This document shows positions 18,482 to 27,488 of a DNA stretch of 64,000 nt, piece by piece. The stretch's first letter is position 1. Each line of letters begins with the position of its first letter. The position numbers and the translations under genes were made by a program. The notes below the pieces were generated by a model. That model saw only the letters and a list, made by a program, of their open reading frames with translations, ran no database searches and was not told where the DNA came from. The DNA comes from Serratia nevei (GTDB lineage: Bacteria > Pseudomonadota > Gammaproteobacteria > Enterobacterales > Enterobacteriaceae). The stretch lies in the NCBI RefSeq assembly GCF_024160145.1, contig NZ_JAMYWQ010000006.1, positions 1 through 64,000 on the forward strand, read 5' to 3'.

Positions 18482-19725
18482 CCCTGATTACCGCTCTGCC
18501 GGGCGGCCAGCAGGCAAATGCTGCGGGTCACCTGGTAGGATTTCACGAAGGCGCTGACGGGTAAAAACTCGAAGCGCGAGTGGAAGTTATGCGCGCCGGT
18601 AAAGTAATTGGGCGTCAGGATGCCGCGGCTGGAGAGCGCCGCGCCGTCGGTGCCGCCGCGCATCGGGATCACCTTTGGCGGGATGCCGTGGGCGGCAAGG
18701 GCGCCGAAGATCAGATCGATGGCGCGCCGATCTTCGCCGATGGCGTTGCTGATGTTGCTGTAGATGTCGCTGACGCGGCAGCTGACGTTAGCACGCGGAT
18801 AGTTGGCCGCCACCTGACGCACCGTTTCCTCCAGGCGGGTTTTGCGCGCTTCGAATGCCGCCCGATCGAAGTCGCGAATCGACACCTTCAACGTCGCCTG
18901 ATTGGCGTTGGCGGCCAGATCCGTGAACCAGAAATAGCCCTCGCGCCCGTCGGTGTGTTCCGGGGTATCCTGCACGTCGAAGCGGTTGATGATGTCGTTG
19001 GCGATGCGTATCGGGTTGATTAACACGTTTTTCGCCGACATAGGGTGCGCGGTCACTCCCTCGATGCGGATCTCCGCCGCCGCCGCGTTGAAATTTTCAT
19101 ACACCACTTCACCCAGCTCGCAGCAGTCGATGGTGTAGGCGAAATCGACGGCGAAACGCTGTAAATCCAGCGCCTTGGCGCCGCGCAGGCCGATCTCTTC
19201 ATCCGGCACGAACGCCACCACGATATCGCCGTGGCGATCGGCGGCGGTCAGGTTGGCCAGCAGCGTCATCACCACGGTGACCGCCGCCTTATTGTCGGCG
19301 CCCAGCACGCTGGTGCCGTCGCTGAACAGGATCTCTTCGTTCCGGTAGGGCAGGATCTCCGGGTGCTCGGCGGTGCGCAGCCAGATGTCCTGCTCGGCGT
19401 TCAGGCATAAATCTTCGCCGGTGAAGCGCAGGCGCTGCGGGCGAATCTCGGGCGACAGGCCGACGTCCACGGTGTCGATATGGGTGATGAAGCCGATGCG
19501 CGGCGCGCCGGGCTGGGTGCCGGGCTTGCGGGCAGTGACGGTGGCGTGGTCGTCTATCAGCACGTCGGCCAGGCCGAGCCGGCGCAGCTCTTCCGCCAGC
19601 AGCTGCGCCATCTCATGCTGCCCCGGCGTGCTGGGCAGGGCGGTTGCGGCGGGATCGCTCTGGCTGGTCACCGCCAGGTAGCGGAAGAAACGTTCGGTGA
19701 GCTGTTCGGCAATCGGGCTGGTCAT
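18478..19725 (-). CDS. pepT: Peptidase T (aminotripeptidase)
   Basis: PepT removes the N-terminal residue from tripeptides and is a cytoplasmic dizinc M20B enzyme. Metal and catalytic motifs are GFITHIDTVDV, SVLGADNKAAVTVVM, FVPDEEIGLRGA, YTIDCCELGEVVYENFNAA and TGAHNFHSRFEFLPV. The ATG at 19725 lies 5 bases after AGGAG and gives 415 residues. A GTG two codons upstream is less likely. The start of the sequence, SPIAEQLTERFFRYL, aligns with E. coli PepT. Confidence 0.95.
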   Translation of the reverse strand: MTSPIAEQLTERFFRYLAVTSQSDPAATALPSTPGQHEMAQLLAEELRRLGLADVLIDDHATVTARKPGTQPGAPRIGFITHIDTVDVGLSPEIRPQRLRFTGEDLCLNAEQDIWLRTAEHPEILPYRNEEILFSDGTSVLGADNKAAVTVVMTLLANLTAADRHGDIVVAFVPDEEIGLRGAKALDLQRFAVDFAYTIDCCELGEVVYENFNAAAAEIRIEGVTAHPMSAKNVLINPIRIANDIINRFDVQDTPEHTDGREGYFWFTDLAANANQATLKVSIRDFDRAAFEARKTRLEETVRQVAANYPRANVSCRVSDIYSNISNAIGEDRRAIDLIFGALAAHGIPPKVIPMRGGTDGAALSSRGILTPNYFTGAHNFHSRFEFLPVSAFVKSYQVTRSICLLAARQSGNQG

Positions 19726-19942
19726 CGGCACTCCTCGCGGTTGGCAATCTTCCGGTTTTAAAACGAAATCAGCCGTTTGTCCAACGCTGCAATATGCAAA
19801 CCGCCAGAATGCGAAGCATCGCGCAGAAACGAAAAATAGCGGAGCAACCAGGCAATCGTCGCAGGTTTCTGCGGCAAAATCGGTGTTAGCCGTGGGCCGG
19901 GAAGCGCCCGCCTAACACTTATCTGTCCCTCAAGGAGAATTC

Positions 19943-20839
19943 ATGCACACCGGTCACGCTCTGCTTATCACCTTACTGTCCCTTGGCCTCTCTCACAGCG
20001 CCTGGGCCTCCGCCGATACCGGGCATGCCAACAGCAACGCCAACAGCCGCGAAGTGGCCAGCGCGCTGGGCGGCCTGAAAAACAAAACCTACGAACTGGA
20101 ACAGGCGCCGAAGATCCGCGTTGCCAGCTTCAATATCGCCGCCGGCAAGGTCAGCGACATGACCGCCATCGCCAAGGCGATTCGCGCGATGAACGTCGAT
20201 GTGGTGGCGCTGCAAGAGGTGGATAAGCTCACCGCCCGCAGCGGCCGCGTCGATCAGGCGGCGGAGCTGGCGAAGCTGACCGGCATGCAGGCGGTGTTCG
20301 GCCGGGCGATCGATTACGACGGCGGCGAATATGGCCTGGCGTTTCTCTCAAAATATCCGTTGCGCGATGCCGTGATCTATCCGCTGCCATCCGGCCAGCG
20401 CGAACAGCGCATCGCCTTCAGCGCCAAGGTCGACGTGCCGGCGTTCCCGGCGCCGATCACCCTGTTCAACACCCACCTCGATACCAAGGAAGATCCGACG
20501 ATGCGCCTGGATCAGGTGCGGGAGCTGAACGATCGCACCATCGAAGTGCGCGGTATCAAGCTGCTGTTCGGCGACATGAACGATGTGCCGGGCAGCGTGA
20601 CCTGGCTGGAGCTGAGCCGCTATTGGAACGACATCATGCCTAACGGGCAGGATGGCCGCAGCTGGCCGGCGGAAAACGCCGAGATCAAGGTGGATTACCT
20701 CTTCACCGGCAACGCGCAGCGCTGGCATCTGGACAGCCTGACGGTACCGAACGCCAGCGGTGACTGGAACGGCGTGCATTGGCCGGCGGTGAGCGACCAC
20801 CTGCCGCTGGTGGCGGAAATGCGCCTGACCGAGCAATAA
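19943..20839 (+). CDS. Secreted endonuclease/exonuclease/phosphatase (EEP) family protein
   Basis: The product is a 298-residue exported metal-dependent phosphodiesterase of the EEP superfamily (DNase I/sphingomyelinase fold). A signal peptide ends near ASA (about residue 24). The core motifs are SFNIAAG, ALQEVD (metal-binding Glu), FNTHLD, FGDMNDVPGS and a final VSDHLPL (Asp-His pair). The active site therefore looks complete. The substrate (nucleic acid, inositol phosphate or lipid head group) cannot be told from sequence. It follows AAGGAG and is monocistronic. Confidence 0.85.
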   Translation: MHTGHALLITLLSLGLSHSAWASADTGHANSNANSREVASALGGLKNKTYELEQAPKIRVASFNIAAGKVSDMTAIAKAIRAMNVDVVALQEVDKLTARSGRVDQAAELAKLTGMQAVFGRAIDYDGGEYGLAFLSKYPLRDAVIYPLPSGQREQRIAFSAKVDVPAFPAPITLFNTHLDTKEDPTMRLDQVRELNDRTIEVRGIKLLFGDMNDVPGSVTWLELSRYWNDIMPNGQDGRSWPAENAEIKVDYLFTGNAQRWHLDSLTVPNASGDWNGVHWPAVSDHLPLVAEMRLTEQ

Positions 20840-20963
20840 GCCAGGCCTGCGTTTGTTGTGTTTTTGTCCCGGCTGCGCGACGGCCATCCGTTGGCCATCG
20901 GCGAGCAGCCGGGATCGCTGCGCGATCGGGCGGCTGCTGAGGACTGCGGCTGCGCCTGAGGCG

Positions 20964-21992
20964 TTAAAACACCAGCGCCAGTACCACCGCCAGCGCTAGC
21001 AGCAGCAGGATCAGCGCAACGGCGGATTTGCTGAGCGCTTTTTGCAGCGGCAGCGGCAGGGCGGCGATCAGCGGGTTGAGCAGCGGCTGCGGATCGACAG
21101 GATGGCTGACGATAGGCTGGGCCTGGCCGGCTTTTTCCAGGCGGCGGGCAAACAGCTGATGAATGGCATCGCTCATTTGCGGATGCGTCAGCGGCGCATT
21201 GGCGCCGCAGTTGAAGCGGGCCTGGCAGTAGTCGTTCATCTGCTGTAGCTCTTGCTCGTCTGCCGGCTGCTTGAGCGCCGCCAGCAGATTGTTCAGCGTC
21301 GGCGCGCTCTGCGGGCTGAGTGCCACCTTCACCTGCAAAAACTGGTTCAGCAGCTGGAAGTGGCGCGCCGGGAGCGGATCGTTGGTTTTCACGCCCGCCA
21401 GATCAAACAGCGTTTGCCAGATTTTAGCCGGCGCTTCGCCGGTGGCCGCGCTAAGTTTGGTGACCTGCTGCTGCAGGCTTTGATGCTCTGCGGGCAGCAG
21501 CGGGCGATCGCTGGTGGCGGTTTGCTGCGGCTGAGGAATGGTCAGGCCGCCGGTCTGCAACAGATTCAGCACCTGCTGCAGCTGCGGTGGGCTCAGCTGG
21601 CTCAGTACCGTGTGGCCGAACTGCTGGCGAATAAAGTCGCTCACCGCCTGGCGGTTGTTGCCCTGCGGCAGTAATTCGGCCAGCTGTTGCAACAGCTGAC
21701 GGCCGGCGTGGTTTTGCTGCGCCTGCGTCAGGCGCGTTTGCAGCAGCTGTTCCGCCGGTTGAAAATGACGCGCCAGCAGTTCACCGCCGGTGTCGGCGCC
21801 GAGATCGTGGCGCAGAGTCGCCCAGATCTCCGCCGATTTTGCCGGGCTGAGCGTCATGATTTTCACGATCAGCTTCTCCAGCGTCGTGCGCTGTGCCGGA
21901 GAAAGGGGTTGATCGTCAGTGGCCGCCGTTTTGCCCGGGGAGGGAGGGCGCTCGCCGGCGATTGGGGTGCCCGGCCCACTCAAAGGTTGCAT
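20964..21992 (-). CDS. flk: Flagellar biosynthesis regulator Flk
   Basis: Flk is an inner-membrane protein that, in Salmonella, stops premature FlgM secretion before flagellar rings are complete. The 342-residue protein is mainly soluble and rich in Gln and Leu. Two similar segments share RPLLPAEH/QPLSPAQ, K-[IL]-WxTL and LLARHF/LPARHF signatures. One C-terminal hydrophobic anchor (SAVALILLLLALAVVLALVF) is present. In E. coli flk lies directly upstream of pdxB; here about 14 kb of other genes intervene. Confidence 0.88.
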   Translation of the reverse strand: MQPLSGPGTPIAGERPPSPGKTAATDDQPLSPAQRTTLEKLIVKIMTLSPAKSAEIWATLRHDLGADTGGELLARHFQPAEQLLQTRLTQAQQNHAGRQLLQQLAELLPQGNNRQAVSDFIRQQFGHTVLSQLSPPQLQQVLNLLQTGGLTIPQPQQTATSDRPLLPAEHQSLQQQVTKLSAATGEAPAKIWQTLFDLAGVKTNDPLPARHFQLLNQFLQVKVALSPQSAPTLNNLLAALKQPADEQELQQMNDYCQARFNCGANAPLTHPQMSDAIHQLFARRLEKAGQAQPIVSHPVDPQPLLNPLIAALPLPLQKALSKSAVALILLLLALAVVLALVF

Positions 21993-22197
21993 ATCACCAG
22001 TCCTTCGCTGTGTATCCCCGCAGTGTGCCTGGAGGAGAGAATCATCATCGTACCCGGCGAAAAGCGCAGGCTTACCCTCTATGATACCTGTAAATTGCCG
22101 CCATCAATACCGCCGCTCAGACATTTCTTTACCGACAAAACGTTGCTAATCGCGCCTGCGCCGCTAAGATAACCCCAGACCCGAACATGAGGATGGC

Positions 22198-22560
22198 ATG
22201 GTTAAACGGCAGCGGATTGCAAAATGGTTTTTATGCCTGGCTTGCCTGGTGGTGCTGACGTGCATGACCCAGCGCATGGCGGGCCTGCATGCGCTGCAGC
22301 AAACGCTGGGGATCCCGGCCGCCACCGCCGTTCAGTCCAGTGACACCGCCGCCGAAGCGCAGCCGACGCCCTGTGAACTGAGCGCCAAGTCATTGCTGGC
22401 CGCACCGCCGGTGATGTTCGAAACCGTACTGTTCGGGCTGGGCCTGCTGCTGGCGCTGTTGGCGCCGACCATCGCCGCGCGCCTGCGTATTCCTCCTCCT
22501 CGCGCCATTTCACCGCCCACCCTCAGGGTGCACCTTCGATTATGCGTTTTCCGTGAATGA
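22198..22560 (+). CDS. scsA: ScsA-like membrane protein (suppressor of copper sensitivity)
   Basis: A 120-residue protein with an N-terminal hydrophobic segment (WFLCLACLVVLTCM, about residues 10-23) and a second one near residues 75-95 (TVLFGLGLLLALLAPTIAARL). Its size and its place directly before scsB match ScsA of the Salmonella scsABCD locus. I cannot point to a catalytic motif, so the name rests largely on context. A GAGGATGGC ribosome binding site precedes the ATG. Confidence 0.7.
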   Translation: MVKRQRIAKWFLCLACLVVLTCMTQRMAGLHALQQTLGIPAATAVQSSDTAAEAQPTPCELSAKSLLAAPPVMFETVLFGLGLLLALLAPTIAARLRIPPPRAISPPTLRVHLRLCVFRE

Positions 22561-22609
22561 GTTAATCGCCCGTTTTTCGCGGTGAATTAATCATTTATGG
22601 AGAATTAAC

Positions 22610-24643
22610 ATGTTGAAAATTATCAGGCTGGCCTGCGCTTGCCTGTTTATGCTGTGGCAGCCTGTCCTGCAGGCGGCGGACAGCGGCTGGCTGCAAAATC
22701 CGGCCAACGATCATGCCAAGGTGCGGCTGCGTGCCGACACGTCGCAGCCGGGGGAGACCCGCCTGTTGCTGTCGGTCGAGCTGCAAAAGGGCTGGAAAAC
22801 TTACTGGCGTTCCCCAGGCGAAGGTGGCATCGCGCCGGCTATCGTCTGGCAGGGCAACCCGCCACCCGCCACCTGGCACTGGCCGACGCCGCAGCGTTTC
22901 GAGGTGGCCGGCATTTCCACCCAGGGCTATCACGATCGGGTCACGCTGCCGATCGTGATGTCAGGCCAGGTATCCGGCCCGCTGGCGGGGACCCTGACGC
23001 TATCCACCTGCAGCAACGTCTGCATTCTGACCGACTACCCGTTCAGCCTGGATCTGACGACGCCGAACGATCCGCAGTTTAACCACGACTTCGCGCAGGC
23101 GATGGGGCAGGTGCCGATCGCCGCCGGAGTGGCGGAGAGCGTCAAGGCCGGTTACCGCAACGGCGAGCTACAGATCGCCGCCGAACGCGCCGCCGGCTGG
23201 CAGCAGCCTGCGCTGTTCTTCGATACGCTGGCGGATGCCGATCTCGGCAAGCCGCAGGTCGAGACCGACGGCGCGCAGCTGTTGGCGCGAGTGCCGGTCA
23301 GCGACGGCTGGGGCGATGCGGCGCCGGATCTGCGCGGCAAAACGCTGACGCTGGTGATCGACGACGGCGGCATGGCGCAGCAGATTACGCTGCCGATTGG
23401 CGATCCGTTGGCCGCGCCCGCCGGTGTGGCGTTCCCGTTATGGCAGGCGGTATTGATGGCGCTGGCGGGCGGGTTGATCCTCAACCTGATGCCGTGCGTG
23501 CTGCCGGTGCTGGGCATCAAGCTCGGCGCCATCCTGCAGGTGGAGCGGCGCGATCGGCGCAGCGTGCGTTTGCAGTTCCTGGCATCGTCGTTGGGTATCG
23601 TCGCCTCGTTTATGGCGTTGGCCTTGCTGATGACGCTGCTGCGGCTCGTCAACCATGCGCTCGGCTGGGGCATTCAGTTCCAGAATCCGTGGTTTATCGG
23701 CTTTATGGTGCTGGTGACGCTGCTGTTCAGCGCCAACCTGTTTGGCCTGTTCCATCTGCGCCTCTCGTCCGATCTGAATACGTCGCTTGCCACCCATAAC
23801 GGGCACGGTCTGAGCGGCCATTTCTGGCAGGGCGCGTTCGCCACGCTGCTGGCGACGCCGTGCTCGGCGCCGTTTCTCGGCACGGCGGTGGCCTTCGCGC
23901 TGGCGGCGTCGCTGCCGGTGCTGTGGGGCATGTTCATCGCGCTCGGTATCGGCATGAGCCTGCCGTGGCTACTGATCGCCGCCTGGCCATCGCTGGCGCT
24001 GCGCTTGCCGCGCCCCGGCCGCTGGATGAATACCGTCAAGCTGGCGATGGGGCTGCTGATGCTGGCGTCGTCGCTGTGGCTGCTGAGCCTGCTGAGCAAT
24101 CATATCGGCGTGCAGGCCACGCTGTGGCTGGGGGCGTTGGCGCTGCTGGCGTTGCTGCTGGCGGTGTGGCGTCAGCAGGGCGCACGCTTGGCGGCCAAGC
24201 TGGCGGCGGGCACGTTGGTGCTGGCGGGCGTGGCCTTGCTGGCCGGATCGCTGACCGCCGGCCTGTGGCGCCAGCCGTTGCAGGATCGGGTGCAGTGGCA
24301 ACCGCTGAGCGAACAGGCGATTACCGAGGCGCTGGCCCAGCATAAGCGGGTGTTCGTCGACGTGACCGCAGACTGGTGTGTGACCTGTAAAGCCAACAAA
24401 TTCAATGTGCTGCTGCGCGATGACGTACAGCGCGCGCTGAGCGCCGACGACGTGGTGGCGCTGCGCGGCGACTGGAGCCGCCCGTCGGCCGACATCAGCG
24501 CCTTCCTGCAAAAGCGCGGCAGCGTCGCCGTGCCTTTCAACCAAATCTATGGCCCCGGCAGCCCGGACGGCGAGGTGTTATCCCCGCTGTTGACCCGTGA
24601 CGCCGTGCTGCAAACGCTTTCCCATGCCAAAGGAACCGAATAA
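22610..24643 (+). CDS. scsB: ScsB, DsbD-like transmembrane thiol reductase
   Basis: ScsB passes electrons from cytoplasmic thioredoxin to periplasmic ScsC and contributes to copper tolerance in Salmonella. A signal peptide (to about residue 22) precedes a periplasmic N-domain. The membrane domain of about eight segments carries the cysteine motifs LNLMPCVLPVLG and LLATPCSAPFLG. The C-terminal thioredoxin domain has the active site C590-VT-C593 (DWCVTCKANK). All three redox modules are intact in 677 residues. It overlaps scsC by one base (TAATG). Confidence 0.93.
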   Translation: MLKIIRLACACLFMLWQPVLQAADSGWLQNPANDHAKVRLRADTSQPGETRLLLSVELQKGWKTYWRSPGEGGIAPAIVWQGNPPPATWHWPTPQRFEVAGISTQGYHDRVTLPIVMSGQVSGPLAGTLTLSTCSNVCILTDYPFSLDLTTPNDPQFNHDFAQAMGQVPIAAGVAESVKAGYRNGELQIAAERAAGWQQPALFFDTLADADLGKPQVETDGAQLLARVPVSDGWGDAAPDLRGKTLTLVIDDGGMAQQITLPIGDPLAAPAGVAFPLWQAVLMALAGGLILNLMPCVLPVLGIKLGAILQVERRDRRSVRLQFLASSLGIVASFMALALLMTLLRLVNHALGWGIQFQNPWFIGFMVLVTLLFSANLFGLFHLRLSSDLNTSLATHNGHGLSGHFWQGAFATLLATPCSAPFLGTAVAFALAASLPVLWGMFIALGIGMSLPWLLIAAWPSLALRLPRPGRWMNTVKLAMGLLMLASSLWLLSLLSNHIGVQATLWLGALALLALLLAVWRQQGARLAAKLAAGTLVLAGVALLAGSLTAGLWRQPLQDRVQWQPLSEQAITEALAQHKRVFVDVTADWCVTCKANKFNVLLRDDVQRALSADDVVALRGDWSRPSADISAFLQKRGSVAVPFNQIYGPGSPDGEVLSPLLTRDAVLQTLSHAKGTE

Positions 24644-25359
24644 TGAAAAAGCTACTGATGTTACTGATGATCATCGCCGCCCCGGTGTGGGCCGCCGAGC
24701 CTTTCACCCCGGCACAAGAGGCGCGTATCAAAGAGATGATCCGCGAAACGCTGGTATCCAACCCGGACATTCTGGCGCAGGCGGTGGACGCCTGGCAGCA
24801 GCAAACCGCCGGCCAGCAAATCAGCCAGGCTATCAAGCAGAACGCCAAAACGCTGTACCAGGATCCGGCCAGCCCGCGCCTCGGCGCCGCCAACGCCAAA
24901 CTGACGCTGGTGACCTTTACCGACTATAACTGCCCGTACTGCAAGCGTTTTGATCCGATGCTGGAGAAGATCGTCAAGCAATACCCGGACGTGGCGCTGG
25001 TGGTGAAACTGCTGCCGTTCAAGGGCGAAAGCTCGGTCAGTTCGGCGCGCGTGGCGCTCACCACCTGGCAACAGCACCCGGATCAATTCTGGGCCCTGCA
25101 CCAGCGGCTGATGGCGAAAAAGGGCTTCCACGACAACGCCAGCATCGCCGCTGCGCAAGAGAAAACCGGCGTCAAGGCGGTGGCGCCCAGCGAACAGAGC
25201 ATGACCACGCTGCGCACCAATATGGAACTGGCGGAGCAACTGGGCGTGCAGGGAACACCGGCGACGCTGATCGGCGATCGGATGCTGCCGGGGGCGGTGT
25301 CGTATGAAGAGCTGGAAGCGATGGTGAAACAGCAGCTGGCGAAGGCCAACAATGGCTAA
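24643..25359 (+). CDS. scsC: ScsC, periplasmic DsbA/DsbC-like thiol oxidoreductase
   Basis: The 238-residue exported protein has a signal peptide ending at VWA (about residue 17) and an N-terminal helical stretch like that used for oligomerisation in ScsC. The thioredoxin domain has the active site C97-PY-C100 (DYNCPYCKRF) and the cis-proline loop GVQGTPATLI. In Salmonella it binds copper and is reduced by ScsB. It overlaps scsD by 8 bases. Confidence 0.92.
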   Translation: MKKLLMLLMIIAAPVWAAEPFTPAQEARIKEMIRETLVSNPDILAQAVDAWQQQTAGQQISQAIKQNAKTLYQDPASPRLGAANAKLTLVTFTDYNCPYCKRFDPMLEKIVKQYPDVALVVKLLPFKGESSVSSARVALTTWQQHPDQFWALHQRLMAKKGFHDNASIAAAQEKTGVKAVAPSEQSMTTLRTNMELAEQLGVQGTPATLIGDRMLPGAVSYEELEAMVKQQLAKANNG

Positions 25360-25852
25360 GCTCAAGCGCTGGGGGCGCGAGCTGCTGCTGCTGGCGCTGA
25401 TCGCGCTGGCGGTGGTGACGGTGATGGATTGGCTGAACGCGCCGCAGGCGCCGCCGGCCTTCGATGCTCAGACGCTGACCACGCTGGACGGCGAACGCGT
25501 GTCGTTGGCGCAGCTCAGCCATGAGCGGCCGCTGCTGGTTTACTTCTGGGCCAACTGGTGCGGCGTCTGCCGCTTCACCACGCCGGATGTCGCCCGTTTG
25601 CAGGCGGCGGGCGGCAACGTGCTGACCGTCGCGCTGCGCTCGGGCGATGATACCCAGGTGAAGCAATGGCTGGCGCGCAAACGGCTGGCGCTGCCGGTGG
25701 TCAACGATCCGGCCGGTATGCTCTCGGCGCAGTGGCAGATTGGCGTGACGCCGACCTTCGTGGTGGTCTCGCAGGGCAAGGTGGTGCAGAGCACCACCGG
25801 CTGGACCAGCTACTGGGGGATGAAGCTGCGGCTGTGGTGGGCCGCCGTCTAA
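25352..25852 (+). CDS. scsD: ScsD, membrane-anchored TlpA-like thioredoxin
   Basis: A 166-residue thioredoxin-fold protein tethered by an N-terminal membrane segment (ELLLLALIALAVVTVMDWL). The active site is C70-GV-C73 (FWANWCGVCRF), and the cis-Pro loop is IGVTPTFVVV. It completes the scsABCD operon. Its stop codon overlaps the convergent regulator stop by the tetranucleotide CTAA. Confidence 0.91.
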   Translation: MAKLKRWGRELLLLALIALAVVTVMDWLNAPQAPPAFDAQTLTTLDGERVSLAQLSHERPLLVYFWANWCGVCRFTTPDVARLQAAGGNVLTVALRSGDDTQVKQWLARKRLALPVVNDPAGMLSAQWQIGVTPTFVVVSQGKVVQSTTGWTSYWGMKLRLWWAAV

Positions 25853-27315
25853 CCGGCGTTTTTCTCCGTTATCACCTGCTCAATCGCCCGGCACAGCCGG
25901 GCGATACCTTCTTCAATCTGCGGCGGCGAGTTGGCGGCGAAGTTCAGCCGCAGGCCGTGCGCGCCCAGCTGTTCCTGCGCATAAAAGCATTCGCCGCGCG
26001 CGAAGGTCACTCCGTATCGCCAGGCGATCGGCATCAGCTCGGCGGTGGTTACCGCCGCCGGCAGCGTCAGCCAGATAAACAAGCCTCCCTGCGGCGTTTC
26101 GAAGCGGCACCCCGGCGGCAGCCGCCGTTGCAACGCGTCGGTCATCACCTCCAGATGGCGGCGGTAGACGCGCCCGGCGCGCCGCAGTTGCTTGTCGTAA
26201 CGGCCGACGGTGACGAACGCGTCCAGCGCCCGCTGGATCAGGCTGGAGCTGGTGAAGCTGTCGACGTGTTTCAGCCGCGCGAAGCGCTGATAGTGTTCGC
26301 TGTCCGCCACCAGATAACCGATGCGCATGCTGGGCAGCAGCATCTTGGAGAAGGTGCTGACGTAGATCACCGCGCCCGGCTGCGCCAGCGCGCGTAGCGA
26401 CGGCAGCTGTTTGCCCTGGTAACGCAGATCGCCGACGAAGTCGTCTTCCAGGATCACCACGCCGGCCTGTTGGGCGACAGTCAGCAGGCGTCGCCGCCGC
26501 GCTTCGCTCAGGCAGCGGCCGGTCGGGTTGTGGAAATTGGGGATGGTGTAGATCAGTTTAGGGCGGTGGCGCGCCAGCAGTTCAGGCAGGCGTTCGACCA
26601 GCATGCCGTGGCGGTCGCCCGGTACGGTGACGATATTGATGTGGTGCTGGCGCAGCAAACCCAGCGCTTCGGCGTAGGTCGGCTCTTCGACGATCACCGT
26701 ATCCCCCGGCGCCAGCAGGCTTTGCACCACCAGGCTGATGGCGTGCTGCGAGCCGTTGGTGATAAGCACCTGCTCCGCCTGCGTAGGGATGCCCTGGGCG
26801 CTGAGGATGCGGCTCAGCGTATCGCGCAGCGGGTAGTAGCCGCAGTATTCGCCGTAGCTGAAGGCCTCTTCCGCGTGGCGGCTGAGCACCGACAGCAGCA
26901 CTTTGCGAAACGCCTCCAGCGGAAACACCTTAGGGCTGCCGACGCCGGCGGCAAAGTTGATCAGCCCCTCCGGCAGCGGGGCGTCGGCGTAGCCGTCCAG
27001 CCGCGAGGTGAGGGTGGTGAAGCTCTCCAGCGGGAATGGGGCATCGCTGCTCGGCCGGGCCGGGCGCGCCTGCGCTTGCGGGTGCGCGACATAGGCGCCG
27101 CTGCCGCGGCGCTGGTGCAAAAAGCCCTTGGCCGCCAGTTCGGCGTAGGCGTTATCCACCGTTAAACGGCTGACCGCCAGTTCGGCCGCCAGCGTGCGCG
27201 TCGAGGGCAGTTTGTCGCCCTCGACGAACACGCCGGTGAGGATGGCGCGCCGCAGCGCTTCTTCGATCTGTAAATAGAGCGGAACGTCCTGCTCGCGATC
27301 CAACGGGATGTGCAT
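25849..27315 (-). CDS. MocR-type transcriptional regulator (GntR HTH + aminotransferase domain)
   Basis: A 488-residue regulator with an N-terminal GntR winged helix (about residues 10-75: PLYLQIEEALRRAILTGVF, KLPSTRTLAAELAVSRLTVD) joined to a fold-type I aminotransferase domain. The PLP-binding segment STFSKMLLPSMRIGYL (Lys near residue 325) and IPNFHNPTGR are present, so PLP is probably bound as effector. It is divergent from the EamA exporter gene at 27489, its most likely target. It may be PdxR- or PtsJ-like, but the subgroup is not settled. Confidence 0.85.
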   Translation of the reverse strand: MHIPLDREQDVPLYLQIEEALRRAILTGVFVEGDKLPSTRTLAAELAVSRLTVDNAYAELAAKGFLHQRRGSGAYVAHPQAQARPARPSSDAPFPLESFTTLTSRLDGYADAPLPEGLINFAAGVGSPKVFPLEAFRKVLLSVLSRHAEEAFSYGEYCGYYPLRDTLSRILSAQGIPTQAEQVLITNGSQHAISLVVQSLLAPGDTVIVEEPTYAEALGLLRQHHINIVTVPGDRHGMLVERLPELLARHRPKLIYTIPNFHNPTGRCLSEARRRRLLTVAQQAGVVILEDDFVGDLRYQGKQLPSLRALAQPGAVIYVSTFSKMLLPSMRIGYLVADSEHYQRFARLKHVDSFTSSSLIQRALDAFVTVGRYDKQLRRAGRVYRRHLEVMTDALQRRLPPGCRFETPQGGLFIWLTLPAAVTTAELMPIAWRYGVTFARGECFYAQEQLGAHGLRLNFAANSPPQIEEGIARLCRAIEQVITEKNAG

Positions 27316-27384
27316 GCGAAATTGGCCCGGTTAAGGAGAGGGGGTTTTTACTATACCCCATGTAAACAGGGCTTCAAGCGCAGA

Positions 27385-27423
27385 AAAGTGGCCTGCATGA
27401 CAACGCCGTAAAGTGGCTATAGT
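27385..27423 (+). promoter_or_regulatory. Direct repeats AAAGTGGC in the MocR/EamA divergent promoter
   Basis: AAAGTGGCCTG (27385) and AAAGTGGCTATAG (27410) are direct repeats 25 bases apart. A weaker AAAATGGCC follows at 27429. The second copy runs into a -10-like TATAGT at 27418-27423. MocR regulators bind direct repeats, and AAAGTGG-CTA resembles the motif I recall for PdxR. Binding here is inference. Confidence 0.5.
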
Positions 27424-27488
27424 GAGAAAAAATGGCCGCGTTACACTGTGTGCCTGAGCATTCATGTCGCCATTTTTCCGAGGATCTC

